A stretch of 64,000 nucleotides of DNA. Source: Allosphingosinicella deserti. GTDB taxonomy: Bacteria > Pseudomonadota > Alphaproteobacteria > Sphingomonadales > Sphingomonadaceae. Within the stretch, counting starts at the first letter, position 1; every line of letters starts with the position of its first letter. Below the pieces are notes generated by a model. That model was not told the origin of the DNA, made no database searches, and was given only the letters and a program-made list of their open reading frames with translations. The stretch is taken from assembly GCF_003012735.1 (NCBI RefSeq), contig NZ_PXYI01000006.1, forward strand, positions 124,001 through 188,000, read 5' to 3'. Positions 40,874-49,675 of the stretch are shown here, piece by piece. The position numbers and the translations under genes are program-made.

Positions 40874-41083
40874 ATGCGTAACGCCATGTCCCAGTTCACC
40901 CATCGCCTGATCGCCCGCGAATCCGCCCGCGTCGAGCTCGTCCTCACCTCCTGCACCGGTGCCCCCTGGCATCTCAGCGTCTCGCGCGGCGTCGAGCGCT
41001 TCATCGGCCGCTACCCGCGCATCGACGGCCTCGTCGCCGAAGGCGCCCTCCTCCAATTCCGTACCGCCGTCCCCCAGGGCTGA
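40874..41083 (+). CDS. small protein, unknown
   Basis: A 69-residue reading frame (from the ATG at 40874; a second ATG lies at 40886) with a third-position G/C bias like its neighbours and no low-complexity sequence. It contains MSQFTHRLIARESARVELVL and a short basic patch. It is divergent from the GGDEF-EAL gene and 128 bp before the HAD gene. An antisense frame of similar length overlaps it, and the choice of strand rests on codon bias and neighbour orientation. No family recognised. Confidence 0.45.
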   Translation: MRNAMSQFTHRLIARESARVELVLTSCTGAPWHLSVSRGVERFIGRYPRIDGLVAEGALLQFRTAVPQG

Positions 41084-41211
41084 CCTTCCGCGCGATCCCG
41101 GAGGGGCGCGGCGCCCGGGAGCTGCACGGAAAAGCCGGTGATTGCCGGCGTGGCTATTGTAAATGATCGAACGGACACGGAAACCCGAGCGCCGCCCGGC
41201 GTTGGGCGGCC

Positions 41212-41937
41212 ATGATCCTTACCCCCACGCCCCCGATCCGCGCCGCCCTTTTCGATGTCGACGGCACGCTCGTCGACACCAACGATCTCCACGCCGCCGC
41301 CTGGCAGGAAGCCTTTCGCCACTTCGGCCAGGAAATCAGCCTCGAGGTCATCCGCGAGCAGATCGGCAAGGGCGGCGACAATCTGATCCCGACGCTGCTC
41401 GGCGACGTCTCCGACGATCGGCGGGAGTCGATCGAGGAATTCCGCGGCACCCTGTTCATGCAGCGCTATCTTGCCCGGGCGGTGCCGTTCCCGGGCGTGC
41501 GCGATCTGTTCGAACGCCTCGTCGCCGACGACGTGAAGATCGTCCTCGCCTCGTCGGCGGGTGGTGAGGAAGTCGCCCATCACCTCAGCCTGATCGGCTG
41601 CGAAGACCTGGTCTTCGCCACGACGAGCCGCGACGATGCGGAAAGCTCCAAGCCCTGTCCCGACATCTTTGCCGCCGCGCTCGGCAAGATCGCGCCGCTC
41701 GGCGCCGATCAGGCGGTGGTGATCGGCGACACGCCCTGGGACGCGATCGCGGCAGCCGGCGCCGGGGTGCGGATGATCGGCGTTCGCTCCGGCGGCTTCT
41801 CCGACGAATCGCTGACCGAGGCGGGCGCGTTCGCCCTGTTCGACGGCCCACGCGATCTGCTCGCCCGCTACGCCGACGGCCCGTTCGCCGCCTCTGCGTC
41901 CTCCTCTGTCCGTGCAGGTGCCGATGTCGACGCTTGA
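41212..41937 (+). CDS. HAD-superfamily phosphatase
   Basis: A 241-residue HAD hydrolase. Motif I is FDVDGTLVDT (nucleophile and acid Asp), motif II is the Ser in LASSAG, and motif III/IV are Lys in SKPCPD and GDTPWDAIAA. A helical cap sits between motifs I and II, as in the phosphoglycolate phosphatase / beta-phosphoglucomutase group. The substrate is unknown. It overlaps the PAP2 gene by 14 bp, so the two are probably coupled. Confidence 0.9.
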   Translation: MILTPTPPIRAALFDVDGTLVDTNDLHAAAWQEAFRHFGQEISLEVIREQIGKGGDNLIPTLLGDVSDDRRESIEEFRGTLFMQRYLARAVPFPGVRDLFERLVADDVKIVLASSAGGEEVAHHLSLIGCEDLVFATTSRDDAESSKPCPDIFAAALGKIAPLGADQAVVIGDTPWDAIAAAGAGVRMIGVRSGGFSDESLTEAGAFALFDGPRDLLARYADGPFAASASSSVRAGADVDA

Positions 41938-42532
41938 GGCCGCCGCCGAGCAGATCCTCGAGGCCGATGCACGTACCGTCGCGGCGGTCGAGCCGGTCAA
42001 GGATCATCCCCTATTCGAGCGGCTCGCCGATCTCGGCGATCAGCCGCAGCTGCGCATCCTCTGCGGCGGCGTGATCGCGCTCGGCGTCTTCCAGCGCGAT
42101 CGCCGCCTCGTTCTCGCCGGAACCCGCATGCTCGCCGCGCATACGCTCGCCACCTGGGCCAAGGATTTCGTCAAGCACCGCATCGACCGCACCCGCCCGC
42201 GCTCGCTCGGCGATCCCGAAACCGATCACCGCCTCGCTCCCGGCCGCAGCCACGAGAAAGAGGAATCCAGCTTCCCTTCCGGCCACGCCGCCGGTGCCAG
42301 TGCCGTCGCCCGCGCGTTCGCGAGAGACTATCCCGAACACAAGGGCGCCGCCGCCGTCGCCGGCACGATCCTGTCGCTCGCCCAGATCCCCCGCTGCGCC
42401 CATTATCCGAGCGACGTCGGGGCCGGGGTGGCCATCGGCCTGGCGGCGGAAGCGCTGGTGGAAGGCGCGGTCAAGTTCGGCGGGCATGTACTCTCCTCCG
42501 ACGCCCTCAAGAAAACGCCCCATCCCGGCTAG
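41924..42532 (+). CDS. PAP2-family phosphatase
   Basis: A 202-residue membrane phosphatase of the type 2 phosphatidic-acid-phosphatase family. The three catalytic motifs are present: KHRIDRTRP (KxxxxxxRP), PSGHA, and a final PRCAHYPSD (RxxxHxxxD). Family members dephosphorylate lipid phosphates such as undecaprenyl pyrophosphate or phosphatidate. Hydrophobic helices surround the motifs. The start overlaps the HAD gene. The ATG at 41924 is preferred over a GTG at 41912. Confidence 0.9.
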   Translation: MSTLEAAAEQILEADARTVAAVEPVKDHPLFERLADLGDQPQLRILCGGVIALGVFQRDRRLVLAGTRMLAAHTLATWAKDFVKHRIDRTRPRSLGDPETDHRLAPGRSHEKEESSFPSGHAAGASAVARAFARDYPEHKGAAAVAGTILSLAQIPRCAHYPSDVGAGVAIGLAAEALVEGAVKFGGHVLSSDALKKTPHPG

Positions 42533-42680
42533 GAAGGGCAGGGGTTGGCCGCACCGCTGCCCTGCTGACATGCGGCCGCCAAACAGGCCGCCCTCTGGGC
42601 GAAACGCACCTCGTCCCACTGGCGCACGCCGCGGCGCTGTCCTACGTCCGGCCAGCTTCCAGCGCCCCAGGAGTCCCGTC

Positions 42681-44582
42681 TTGCGCCCATCCATCCTCGC
42701 TCTCCCGATCCTCGCGTACGCCGCCGCCTGCACGCCCGCCGCCGAACAGGCGCAGCCCCAAACCGCCGCCGCAACGCCGGCGCCGACGGTCGCGCCGATC
42801 CTCACCGGCGAGGACGCCCGGGATGCGTCCAGCTACGCCCGCCCCGCCGAGGCGCGGGTCACCCATGTCGCGCTCGATCTTGCCGCCGATTTCGCCGCCA
42901 GGCGCCTCTCGGGCACCGCCACCCTCGATGTCGCGGCGACCCGGGACGCGAAGCAGATCGTCCTTGATACGAAGGGCCTCGAGATCCGGACGGTCACCGA
43001 CGATCGCGGCCGGGCGCTCCCGCACGCGCTCGGCGCCGCCGATGCCGACCGCGGCGCCCCGCTCACCGTCCAGCTCCAGGGTGCCCGCCAAATTCGGATC
43101 GCTTATGCGAGCGCGCCCGGCGCCGAGGCGCTGCAATGGCTGTCGCCCGCCCAGACCGCCGGCAAGGTCCATCCCTTCCTGTTCAGCCAGGGCCAGGCGA
43201 TCCTCAACCGCACCTGGATCCCGACCCAGGACAGCCCCGGAATCCGCCAGACGTGGGAGGCGCGGATCGTCGTGCCGGAGCCCTTGAGCGCGGTGATGAG
43301 CGGCGAGCGGCTGACTCCCGAGGGCGAGCCGGCGGCGACAGGCACCCGCGCCTTCCGGTTCCGCATGGACAAGCCGGTCGCGCCCTATCTGATCGCGATC
43401 GCGGTCGGCGATTTGACCTTCCAGCCGCTCGGCCCGCGCACCGGAGTCTATGCCGAGCCGGCGACCCTGCCCGCCGCCGCGGCGGAGCTGGTCGATACCG
43501 AGAAGATGGTCGAGACCGCGGAAGGCCTGTACGGCCCCTATCGCTGGGGACGCTACGACATGATCGTGCTGCCGCCCGCTTTTCCCTACGGCGGGATGGA
43601 GAATCCGACCCTCACATTCCTCACGCCGACCTTCATCGCCGGTGACCGCAGCTTGAACGGCCTCGTCGCGCACGAACTCGCGCACAGCTGGTCCGGCAAC
43701 CTCGTCACCAACGCCGTGTGGGCGGACAGCTGGCTGAACGAGGGCTTCACCTCCTATTTCGAGAACCGGATCATGGAGGCGCTCTACGGCCCCCGCCGCG
43801 CCGCGCAGGAGGCGTGGCTGTCGTGGGCCGACATGGAGAAGGCGCTGAAGGAGCTCGGTCCCGACGCGGCGGGAACGCGTCTGCACGACGACAGCGGCGC
43901 CGATTCGGGCGGCATCGTCTACGACAAGGGCGCGACCTTCCTGCGCACGCTCGAACGCAGCGTCGGCCGCGCCCGCTTCGACGCCTATCTCACCTCCTAT
44001 TTCGATCGCCACGCCTTCCAGCCGATGACCTCGGCCCGCTTCCTCGCCGATCTGCGCGCCAATCTCGTCCGCGGCGATCAGGCGCTGGAGCGCAGCCTGC
44101 TGCTCGACCAATGGGTCTATCAGCCCGGCCTCCCCGCCAACGCCGCCCGGCCCGATGCGACCGCGTTCGCGCCGGTCGATTCCGCGGTCGCCGCGTTCAA
44201 CGCCGGCGGCGCCGCAGCGCGTGTGCCCTATGGCGGCTGGACCACCGCCGAGCGCCTCCGCTTCCTGAACGCGCTGCCCCGAACGCTGCCGCAGCCCCGC
44301 CTCGCCGAGCTCGATCGCAATTTCAAGCTGTCGGACAGCGGCAATGCCGAAACCCTGTTCGCCTGGCTCCAGCTCGCCCTCGCCAACCGCTACGAACCGG
44401 CGGTGCCCGCCGCCGAGCGCTTCCTGCTCGCCATGGGCCGCCGCAAATTCGTCGCCCCGCTGTTCGAAACGCTGATGGGGCAGGGCGACTGGGGCCAGCC
44501 GATCGCCCGCCGGCTCTATGCCAGGGCACGCCCGATGTACCATGCGGTCACCACCAGCGCGGTCGACAAGGTGGTAAAATAG
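42681..44582 (+). CDS. M1-family aminopeptidase lipoprotein
   Basis: A 633-residue zinc aminopeptidase. The active site is HELAHSWSGNLVTN with the third ligand in SWLNEGFTSYFE (HExxH-x18-E), and GGMEN is the exopeptidase motif. The TTG start at 42681 has AGGAG at 42669-42673 and gives a classic lipoprotein signal (LRPSILALPILAYAAAC, lipobox YAAAC). It is therefore likely anchored in the cell envelope facing the periplasm, where it would trim peptides. An upstream frame extension has no homology. It stands 150 bp after the PAP2 gene. Confidence 0.9.
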   Translation: MRPSILALPILAYAAACTPAAEQAQPQTAAATPAPTVAPILTGEDARDASSYARPAEARVTHVALDLAADFAARRLSGTATLDVAATRDAKQIVLDTKGLEIRTVTDDRGRALPHALGAADADRGAPLTVQLQGARQIRIAYASAPGAEALQWLSPAQTAGKVHPFLFSQGQAILNRTWIPTQDSPGIRQTWEARIVVPEPLSAVMSGERLTPEGEPAATGTRAFRFRMDKPVAPYLIAIAVGDLTFQPLGPRTGVYAEPATLPAAAAELVDTEKMVETAEGLYGPYRWGRYDMIVLPPAFPYGGMENPTLTFLTPTFIAGDRSLNGLVAHELAHSWSGNLVTNAVWADSWLNEGFTSYFENRIMEALYGPRRAAQEAWLSWADMEKALKELGPDAAGTRLHDDSGADSGGIVYDKGATFLRTLERSVGRARFDAYLTSYFDRHAFQPMTSARFLADLRANLVRGDQALERSLLLDQWVYQPGLPANAARPDATAFAPVDSAVAAFNAGGAAARVPYGGWTTAERLRFLNALPRTLPQPRLAELDRNFKLSDSGNAETLFAWLQLALANRYEPAVPAAERFLLAMGRRKFVAPLFETLMGQGDWGQPIARRLYARARPMYHAVTTSAVDKVVK

Positions 44583-44617
44583 GGGGGCGTCCGGCTCTAT
44601 CTCTCCCCCACTGCAAC

Positions 44618-44790
44618 CCGTCATCCCAGCGAAAGCTGGGATCCCATGGCGAGTTCGCGCCCATGTGGATGAAGAGCCCTGTGTCTTTCCGCGCCGAGAT
44701 CCCAGCTTCCGCTGGGATGACGAACGAAGGGAGAGCGGGCCGTGCGCCGCATGCCGGGGAGCGGGATACCGGCTTCCGCCGGGATGACCG
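44618..44790. repeat. REP-like palindromes in the 694-bp gap before nrdA
   Basis: CCGTCATCCCAGCGAAAGCTGGGATC starts at 44618 (palindrome CCCAGC-GAAA-GCTGGG). A related inverted copy lies at about 44698-44722, and a third, diverged copy at about 44763-44790. They resemble dispersed intergenic palindromes common in alphaproteobacteria. No coding gene was found in 44583-45276; the rest is the nrdA promoter region. Confidence 0.75.
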
Positions 44791-45030
44791 GGGGAGGGGC
44801 AGTAGGATGGGCACGCAAGGCACAAGGCGGAGAAACCCCCGCCACGGTCCGCTCCCACGCCCGTAATCCACCCCGCCCCCCAACCACAATCCCTAGTTTC
44901 CATCCCCCCATCCGCACGCCCCACCGCCGCCCAACCGTTCGTCGCAAAAAAGCGACTCCCGGACCTTCGCCGCGCCCTTGATTTGCAAGCGAAAACCGCC
45001 TCCTTTCATCGCATCCGGGCACACGAAATC

Positions 45031-45190
45031 CGTGGATAACTCATTAAGGCTCTTGGCGGCGGATTCGAGATGCTTCACTAATGGTAGTGGCGCTGCCACG
45101 GGGGCGACGCTACAACTTGTATCACCGTGCGACGGTCACCATCTTGGTCCGGACACGGAAGAGCCTTGTCCTGTGGATATCGGGGACAAG
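45031..45190. promoter_or_regulatory. nrdA upstream region with DnaA-box-like sites and an inverted repeat
   Basis: The complement of 45031-45039 reads TTATCCACG (8 of 9 to the DnaA box) and that of 45172-45180 reads ATATCCACA (8 of 9). CTTGTCC (45165-45171) and GGACAAG (45184-45190) form an inverted repeat around the second box. GANTC sites occur at 44954-44958 and 45062-45066. No NrdR-type box was recognised. In E. coli, nrdAB is controlled by DnaA, so cell-cycle control is plausible here. Confidence 0.4.
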
Positions 45191-45276
45191 ATCGAACAAG
45201 CGCCGCGCCCCCTTCGCAAACGCGCTTTGTTTGGGCTATGGCCCGTAGAACGAATTGAGAACAAGGGGTTTGAGCG

Positions 45277-47157
45277 ATGGATCTTAGCGGCAGCAGCGAC
45301 GTCGGATCGGGCGACCTCAATCTGACCCTGGACGCGACCGAGACCAGGCCGGCCGCCAAGCCGGCTCTGTACGCGCTCGACGTGGATCGCAGCCGCGATG
45401 CCTTGCTCACCGAATTCGGCAAGGACACGTTGCGCGACCGCTATCTGCTGCCCGGCGAATCCTACCAGGATCTGTTCGTCCGGGTGTCCTCGGCTTATTC
45501 GGACGATCAGGCCCACGCCCAGCGCATGTACGATTACATGTCGCAGCTCTGGTTCATGCCGGCGACGCCCGTATTGTCCAACGGCGGCACCGGACGCGGC
45601 CTGCCGATCTCCTGCTATCTGAACAGCGTCGACGACAGCCTGGAAGGCATCGTCGGCACCTGGAACGAGAATGTCTGGCTGGCCAGCCGCGGCGGGGGCA
45701 TCGGCACCTACTGGGGCAATGTCCGCGGCATCGGCGAGCCGGTCGGCCTCAACGGCAAGACGTCGGGCATCATTCCGTTCGTCCGGGTGATGGATTCGCT
45801 GACCCTCGCGATCAGCCAGGGCTCGCTGCGCCGCGGCTCGGCCGCCTGCTATCTCGACATCTCGCACCCGGAGATCGAGGAATTCCTCGAGATCCGCAAA
45901 CCCTCGGGCGATTTCAACCGCAAGGCGCTCAATCTCCACCACGGCGTGCTGGTCACCGATGCGTTCATGGAAGCGGTCCGTGACGGCGCCGAATGGACTC
46001 TCCGCAGCCCCAAGGACGGTTCGGAGCGCGCCAAGGTCGACGCCCGTGCCCTGTTCCAGAAGCTGGTCGAGACCCGGCTGCAGACCGGCGAGCCCTACAT
46101 CATCTTCATCGACAAGGTGAATTCGACGATGCCGCGCCATCAGCGCGATCTCGGACTCAAGGTGTCGACGTCGAACCTCTGTTCGGAAATCACCCTGCCG
46201 ACCGGCATCGACCATCTCGGCAACGCCCGCACCGCGGTCTGCTGCCTGTCGTCGCTGAACCTCGAGACCTGGGACCAGTGGAACGGCGACAAGCGCTTCA
46301 TCGAAGACGTGATGCGCTTCCTCGACAACGTGCTCAGCGACTATATCGAGCGTGCGCCGGACGAGATGGCGCGCGCCAAATATTCGGCGGCGCGGGAGCG
46401 TTCGGTCGGTCTCGGCGTGATGGGCTTCCACTCCTTCCTCCAGGCGCGCGGCATCCCGTTCGAAGGCGCGATGGCGAAATCGTGGAACATGCGCATCTTC
46501 CGCCACATCAGCGCGCAGGTGAACGAAGCCTCGATGATGCTGGCGCACGAGCGCGGGCCGTGCCCGGACGCCGCCGACATGGGCGTGATGGAGCGGTTCA
46601 GCTCGAAAATGGCGATCGCGCCGACCGCGTCGATCTCGATCATCGCCGGCGGCACCTCCGCCTGCATCGAGCCGATCCCGGCCAACATCTACACCCACAA
46701 GACGCTGTCCGGCTCCTTCTCGATCCGCAATCCGTATCTGGAAGAGCTCTTGAAGCAGAAATCCAAGAATTCGGAAGGCATCTGGTCGTCGATCCTTGAG
46801 CGCGGCGGCTCGGTCCAGCACCTCGATTTCCTCACGCCTGAGGAAAAGGACGTGTTCAAGACCAGCTTCGAGATCGACCAGCGCTGGCTGATCGAGCTCG
46901 CGGCCGATCGCACGCCCTATATCGACCAGGCGACCTCGCTGAACCTGTTCATCCCGGCCGACGTCGACAAATGGGATCTGCTGATGCTCCACTACCGTGC
47001 CTGGGAGCTCGGCGTGAAGTCGCTTTACTATCTCCGCTCCAAGTCGGTCCAGCGCGCCGGCTTCGCCGGCGGCGTCGAAGCCGACAACACGCCCGACCTC
47101 AAGCAGATCGAGCTGGCGGCGACGACGGACTATGACGAATGTTTGGCGTGCCAGTGA
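45277..47157 (+). CDS. nrdA: ribonucleotide reductase class Ia, alpha subunit
   Basis: The catalytic subunit that reduces ribonucleoside diphosphates, 626 residues. Active-site Cys lie in LPISCYLN, NLCSEITLPT and CCLSSLNLETW, with PTASISIIAGGTSACIEP in the core. The C-terminal pair CLACQ relays electrons from thioredoxin. The N terminus is short (about 35 residues before the core), so no ATP-cone domain is present. This is a shortened form that should lack the usual dATP activity switch. AAGGGG precedes the ATG. Confidence 0.96.
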   Translation: MDLSGSSDVGSGDLNLTLDATETRPAAKPALYALDVDRSRDALLTEFGKDTLRDRYLLPGESYQDLFVRVSSAYSDDQAHAQRMYDYMSQLWFMPATPVLSNGGTGRGLPISCYLNSVDDSLEGIVGTWNENVWLASRGGGIGTYWGNVRGIGEPVGLNGKTSGIIPFVRVMDSLTLAISQGSLRRGSAACYLDISHPEIEEFLEIRKPSGDFNRKALNLHHGVLVTDAFMEAVRDGAEWTLRSPKDGSERAKVDARALFQKLVETRLQTGEPYIIFIDKVNSTMPRHQRDLGLKVSTSNLCSEITLPTGIDHLGNARTAVCCLSSLNLETWDQWNGDKRFIEDVMRFLDNVLSDYIERAPDEMARAKYSAARERSVGLGVMGFHSFLQARGIPFEGAMAKSWNMRIFRHISAQVNEASMMLAHERGPCPDAADMGVMERFSSKMAIAPTASISIIAGGTSACIEPIPANIYTHKTLSGSFSIRNPYLEELLKQKSKNSEGIWSSILERGGSVQHLDFLTPEEKDVFKTSFEIDQRWLIELAADRTPYIDQATSLNLFIPADVDKWDLLMLHYRAWELGVKSLYYLRSKSVQRAGFAGGVEADNTPDLKQIELAATTDYDECLACQ

Positions 47158-47163
47158 TCTACT

Positions 47164-47282
47164 CCTCTCCCCTTCAGGGGAGAGGTTGGGAGAGGGGGAG
47201 TCGGTCGACCCTCCTTCGCCTCCCGACATGCGCCCCCAGTCTGCCCCTCTCCCTCACCCTCTCCCCTGAAGGGGAGAGGGGA
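47164..47282. repeat. inverted palindrome pair between nrdA and nrdB
   Basis: CTCTCCCCTTCAGGGGAGAG occurs at about 47165-47184 and a matching inverted copy CTCTCCCCTGAAGGGGAGAG at 47260-47279. Each is self-complementary, and GGGAGAGGGGGAG-type extensions also pair. They fill most of the 175-bp nrdA-nrdB gap. They could act as a partial terminator or an mRNA stabiliser that sets the nrdA:nrdB ratio, or be dispersed repeats. Confidence 0.8.
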
Positions 47283-47332
47283 TCCACGCGCCCCACCGGC
47301 CGCGCCACCTTTTTCTGATCGGGAGTAAACCG

Positions 47333-48403
47333 ATGTCCCTTCTCGAAGCCCGCAAGCAGTACAAGCCGTTCGAATACCCTTGGGCGTTCGAATTCTGGAA
47401 GCGCCAGCAGCAGCTGCACTGGCTGCCCGAGGAGGTGCCGCTCGGCGAGGATTGCCGTGACTGGGCGCAGAAGCTGACCGAGCATGAGCGCAACCTGCTC
47501 ACCCAGATCTTCCGCTTCTTCACCCAGGCGGACATCGAGGTGCAGGATTGCTACCACGAGAAATACGGCCGGATCTTCAAGCCGGTCGAGGTCAAGATGA
47601 TGCTCGCCGCTTTCTCCAACATGGAGACGGTGCACATCGCCGCCTACTCGCATCTGCTCGACACGATCGGCATGCCGGAGAGCGAATACGGCATGTTCCT
47701 TCAGTATAAGGAAATGAAGGACAAGCACGATTATCTCGCCACCTTCGGAGTCGACAGCGACGAGGATATCGCCAAGACGCTGGCCATGTTCGGCGGCTTC
47801 ACCGAGGGGCTGCAGCTCTTCGCCAGCTTCGCGATGCTGATGAACTTCCCGCGCTTCAACAAGATGAAGGGCATGGGCCAGATCGTCTCCTGGTCGGTAC
47901 GCGACGAGAGCCTGCACTGCGAAGGCATCATCAACCTGTTCCACGCCTTCACTAAGGAGCGCGATTGCCTGACCGCCGCGGTGAAGAAGGACATCCGCGA
48001 CGTCTGCCACACCACCGTCGACCTGGAGGACGCGTTCATCGATCTCGCCTTCGAGCAGGGCCCGGTCCCCGGCATGACTCCGAAGGAGATCAAGCGCTAC
48101 ATCCGCTACATCGCCGACTGGCGCCTCAGCCAGTTGGGCCTGCGCCCGATCTTCATGATCGAGGAGCACCCGCTCCCCTGGCTCGCGCCTCTGCTGAACG
48201 GCGTCGAGCACGCCAATTTCTTCGAAACCCGCGCCACCGAATATTCCAAGGCCGCGACCCGCGGCAATTGGGGCGAAGTCTGGGACAATTTCGACCGAAG
48301 GAAGAGCGCCAAGGCGGCCAACGACGCGGTCATCGCCGCGGCCGAGCCGGTGGCGCAACCGGAGGGGGATATGTTCTCGCGGGCGGGGGTTGCGGCGGAG
48401 TAA
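47333..48403 (+). CDS. nrdB: ribonucleotide reductase class Ia, beta subunit
   Basis: The diiron/tyrosyl-radical subunit, 356 residues. The iron ligands lie in the ferritin-like helices (QDCYHEKYGR, AAFSNMETVHIAAYSHLL, and RDESLHCEGI). The radical tyrosine is expected a few residues after the first HxxE-type helix. It partners with nrdA upstream, from which it is separated by a palindromic repeat. The C-terminal tail, which binds NrdA, ends in an acidic segment. Confidence 0.96.
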   Translation: MSLLEARKQYKPFEYPWAFEFWKRQQQLHWLPEEVPLGEDCRDWAQKLTEHERNLLTQIFRFFTQADIEVQDCYHEKYGRIFKPVEVKMMLAAFSNMETVHIAAYSHLLDTIGMPESEYGMFLQYKEMKDKHDYLATFGVDSDEDIAKTLAMFGGFTEGLQLFASFAMLMNFPRFNKMKGMGQIVSWSVRDESLHCEGIINLFHAFTKERDCLTAAVKKDIRDVCHTTVDLEDAFIDLAFEQGPVPGMTPKEIKRYIRYIADWRLSQLGLRPIFMIEEHPLPWLAPLLNGVEHANFFETRATEYSKAATRGNWGEVWDNFDRRKSAKAANDAVIAAAEPVAQPEGDMFSRAGVAAE

Positions 48404-48476
48404 CGAGCCGTCAGCCCACACTTCTTGCATCAGCGGAAGGCCACGCACGAGCCTCACGAGAACAGCTTCAGGGGTT

Positions 48477-48502
48477 GACCGCTGAGCGAGAGTTCAGCGG
48501 TC
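48477..48502 (+). terminator. hairpin after nrdB
   Basis: GACCGCTGA and TCAGCGGTC pair over nine bases with an eight-base loop, 74 bp after the nrdB stop. There is no T-tract, so it is a candidate transcript end or a Rho-dependent site. It would also lie downstream of the minus-strand gene at 48580. Confidence 0.5.
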
Positions 48503-48579
48503 CTTCGGAGTTGTGGCCTTAGACTCAGGTTTCCAGTCCGAACACCTGCGGGAGACGCAAACTTCAACTCGTGCCGTGG

Positions 48580-48843
48580 TCACGGTTTGCGAACGCAATG
48601 CTCCCGCGTGGCCAGCACCGCCTTCACGTCGGCATAGGCGACGCCCCACATCGGGTCCGCCTTGAACAGGATCAGACCGGCCGCAGAGCCAATCTCGGCT
48701 TCGGTAAGATCGCTGCACTCCCGCTCCTCCTCGCACCAGCGCAGCCGCTCGAGCCGTGCCAGCAAGGCGCCGGTCGGCATCTCCTCGAGAGTCCGCCGCG
48801 CGATCGGGGGGAGCACCCGATCCAATCCATGTCCTCGTTTCAT
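48580..48843 (-). CDS. small protein, unknown, with repeat upstream
   Basis: An 87-residue product (from the ATG at 48843; a TTG a few codons later has a better upstream GAGGA). It contains PPIARRTLEEMPTGALLARLERL, a Cys/Glu-rich stretch (CEEERECSDL) and a helical end, so it is likely soluble and helical. A copy of the GTTCCGGTGACAGTGCA repeat lies 45 bp upstream (48888-48912). Codon bias is native. No family recognised. Confidence 0.6.
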   Translation of the reverse strand: MKRGHGLDRVLPPIARRTLEEMPTGALLARLERLRWCEEERECSDLTEAEIGSAAGLILFKADPMWGVAYADVKAVLATREHCVRKP

Positions 48844-48956
48844 CAATCACGATTATCAGGTCATACCAAGCATCGGGGTTCCGGTGGGTTCCGGTGACAG
48901 TGCATCGATTTCCCACTACAGGATACCGGTGAAACCCCGCTCGATATAATGGAACC

Positions 48957-49292
48957 TCAACGCGCCGCTTGAAAAAGCCGGCGTTGCGCAGCGTTGATCG
49001 AGCGCTCGTCCCAATCGACCTCCCTCCTGGTGACCGGCAGAATCTCTCTGCGATCGTCCCAATCGTAGAAGAACGTGCCGTGAATCCCTTGTGCGTCCCT
49101 CTTCAGGATCGGGCGTTCCCAGATCCGGGAGAGGATGTTCCCCGCTTCGCTCTCTCCCAGCCGCGTCACCACATCCTCGATCAGTGCCATGTCCTGATCG
49201 TCGGGAAAGATCGCGGCGAATTCCTCGTCGGTCGCCTGGAACAGGCTGAAGGTCGCATTGCGCGCGCCATTGATGATCTGGATGTTCCGCAT
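48957..49292 (-). CDS. small protein, unknown, with repeat cluster upstream
   Basis: A 111-residue soluble protein starting at the ATG at 49292. It begins MRNIQIINGARNATFSLFQ and has an acidic middle (FPDDQDMALIEDVV) and an aromatic WERPILKRDAQGIHGTFFYDW segment near the end. The upstream frame stays open through the repeat cluster but encodes only the repeat (NRCTVTGT-type). The ATG start is therefore preferred. Its neighbour at 48580 lies 114 bp downstream on the same strand, and the two may form a unit. No family recognised. Confidence 0.6.
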   Translation of the reverse strand: MRNIQIINGARNATFSLFQATDEEFAAIFPDDQDMALIEDVVTRLGESEAGNILSRIWERPILKRDAQGIHGTFFYDWDDRREILPVTRREVDWDERSINAAQRRLFQAAR

Positions 49293-49336
49293 GCATCCAG
49301 TCTGGCGTGTGCAGACTGAGTCCGCAACGGAAGTCG

Positions 49337-49508
49337 CGGGTTCCGGTGCTGGCAGGTTCCAGTGGGCGGGTTCCGGTGACGGGTTCCGGTGACAGGGTTC
49401 CGGTGACAGTGCACCGATTTCGAGCGATTCCACCTTGATCGGGGTTCCGGTGACAGTGCACCGATTCCGAGCGATTCCACCTTGATAGAGTTCCGGTGAC
49501 AGTGCATC
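49337..49508. repeat. degenerate tandem repeat cluster with GTTCCGGTGACAGTGCA core
   Basis: GTTCCGGTGAC recurs several times. Two full units of 46-47 bp (starting at 49405 and 49452) share the run gacagtgcaccgatt...gagcgattccaccttgat, and a third begins at 49498. An isolated copy lies at 48888-48912. Each unit can form a small hairpin (CGGTG-acagtg-CACCG). The cluster occupies most of the 383-bp gap before the antitoxin gene. Spacers are not unique, and nothing marks it as CRISPR. Confidence 0.8.
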
Positions 49509-49675
49509 CATTCCTCGGCGAATTCCAGCTCCTCTCGTCAGGCCGGTGACCTACCTGAACCCGCGGGACAACAGGGATTCGGCTTTCGGCCGTGTCTCGG
49601 CGCGGAGTCTCCGCACCCGCTCACGCTTGTCTTGAATCGTGCGCATCAGCTATTTCCTGCATCAAGGAGGCCGCC

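Noticed and set aside
49337-49508. CRISPR-like array
   Set aside because: Units are degenerate, spacers are themselves repeated, and there are no cas genes in the window.
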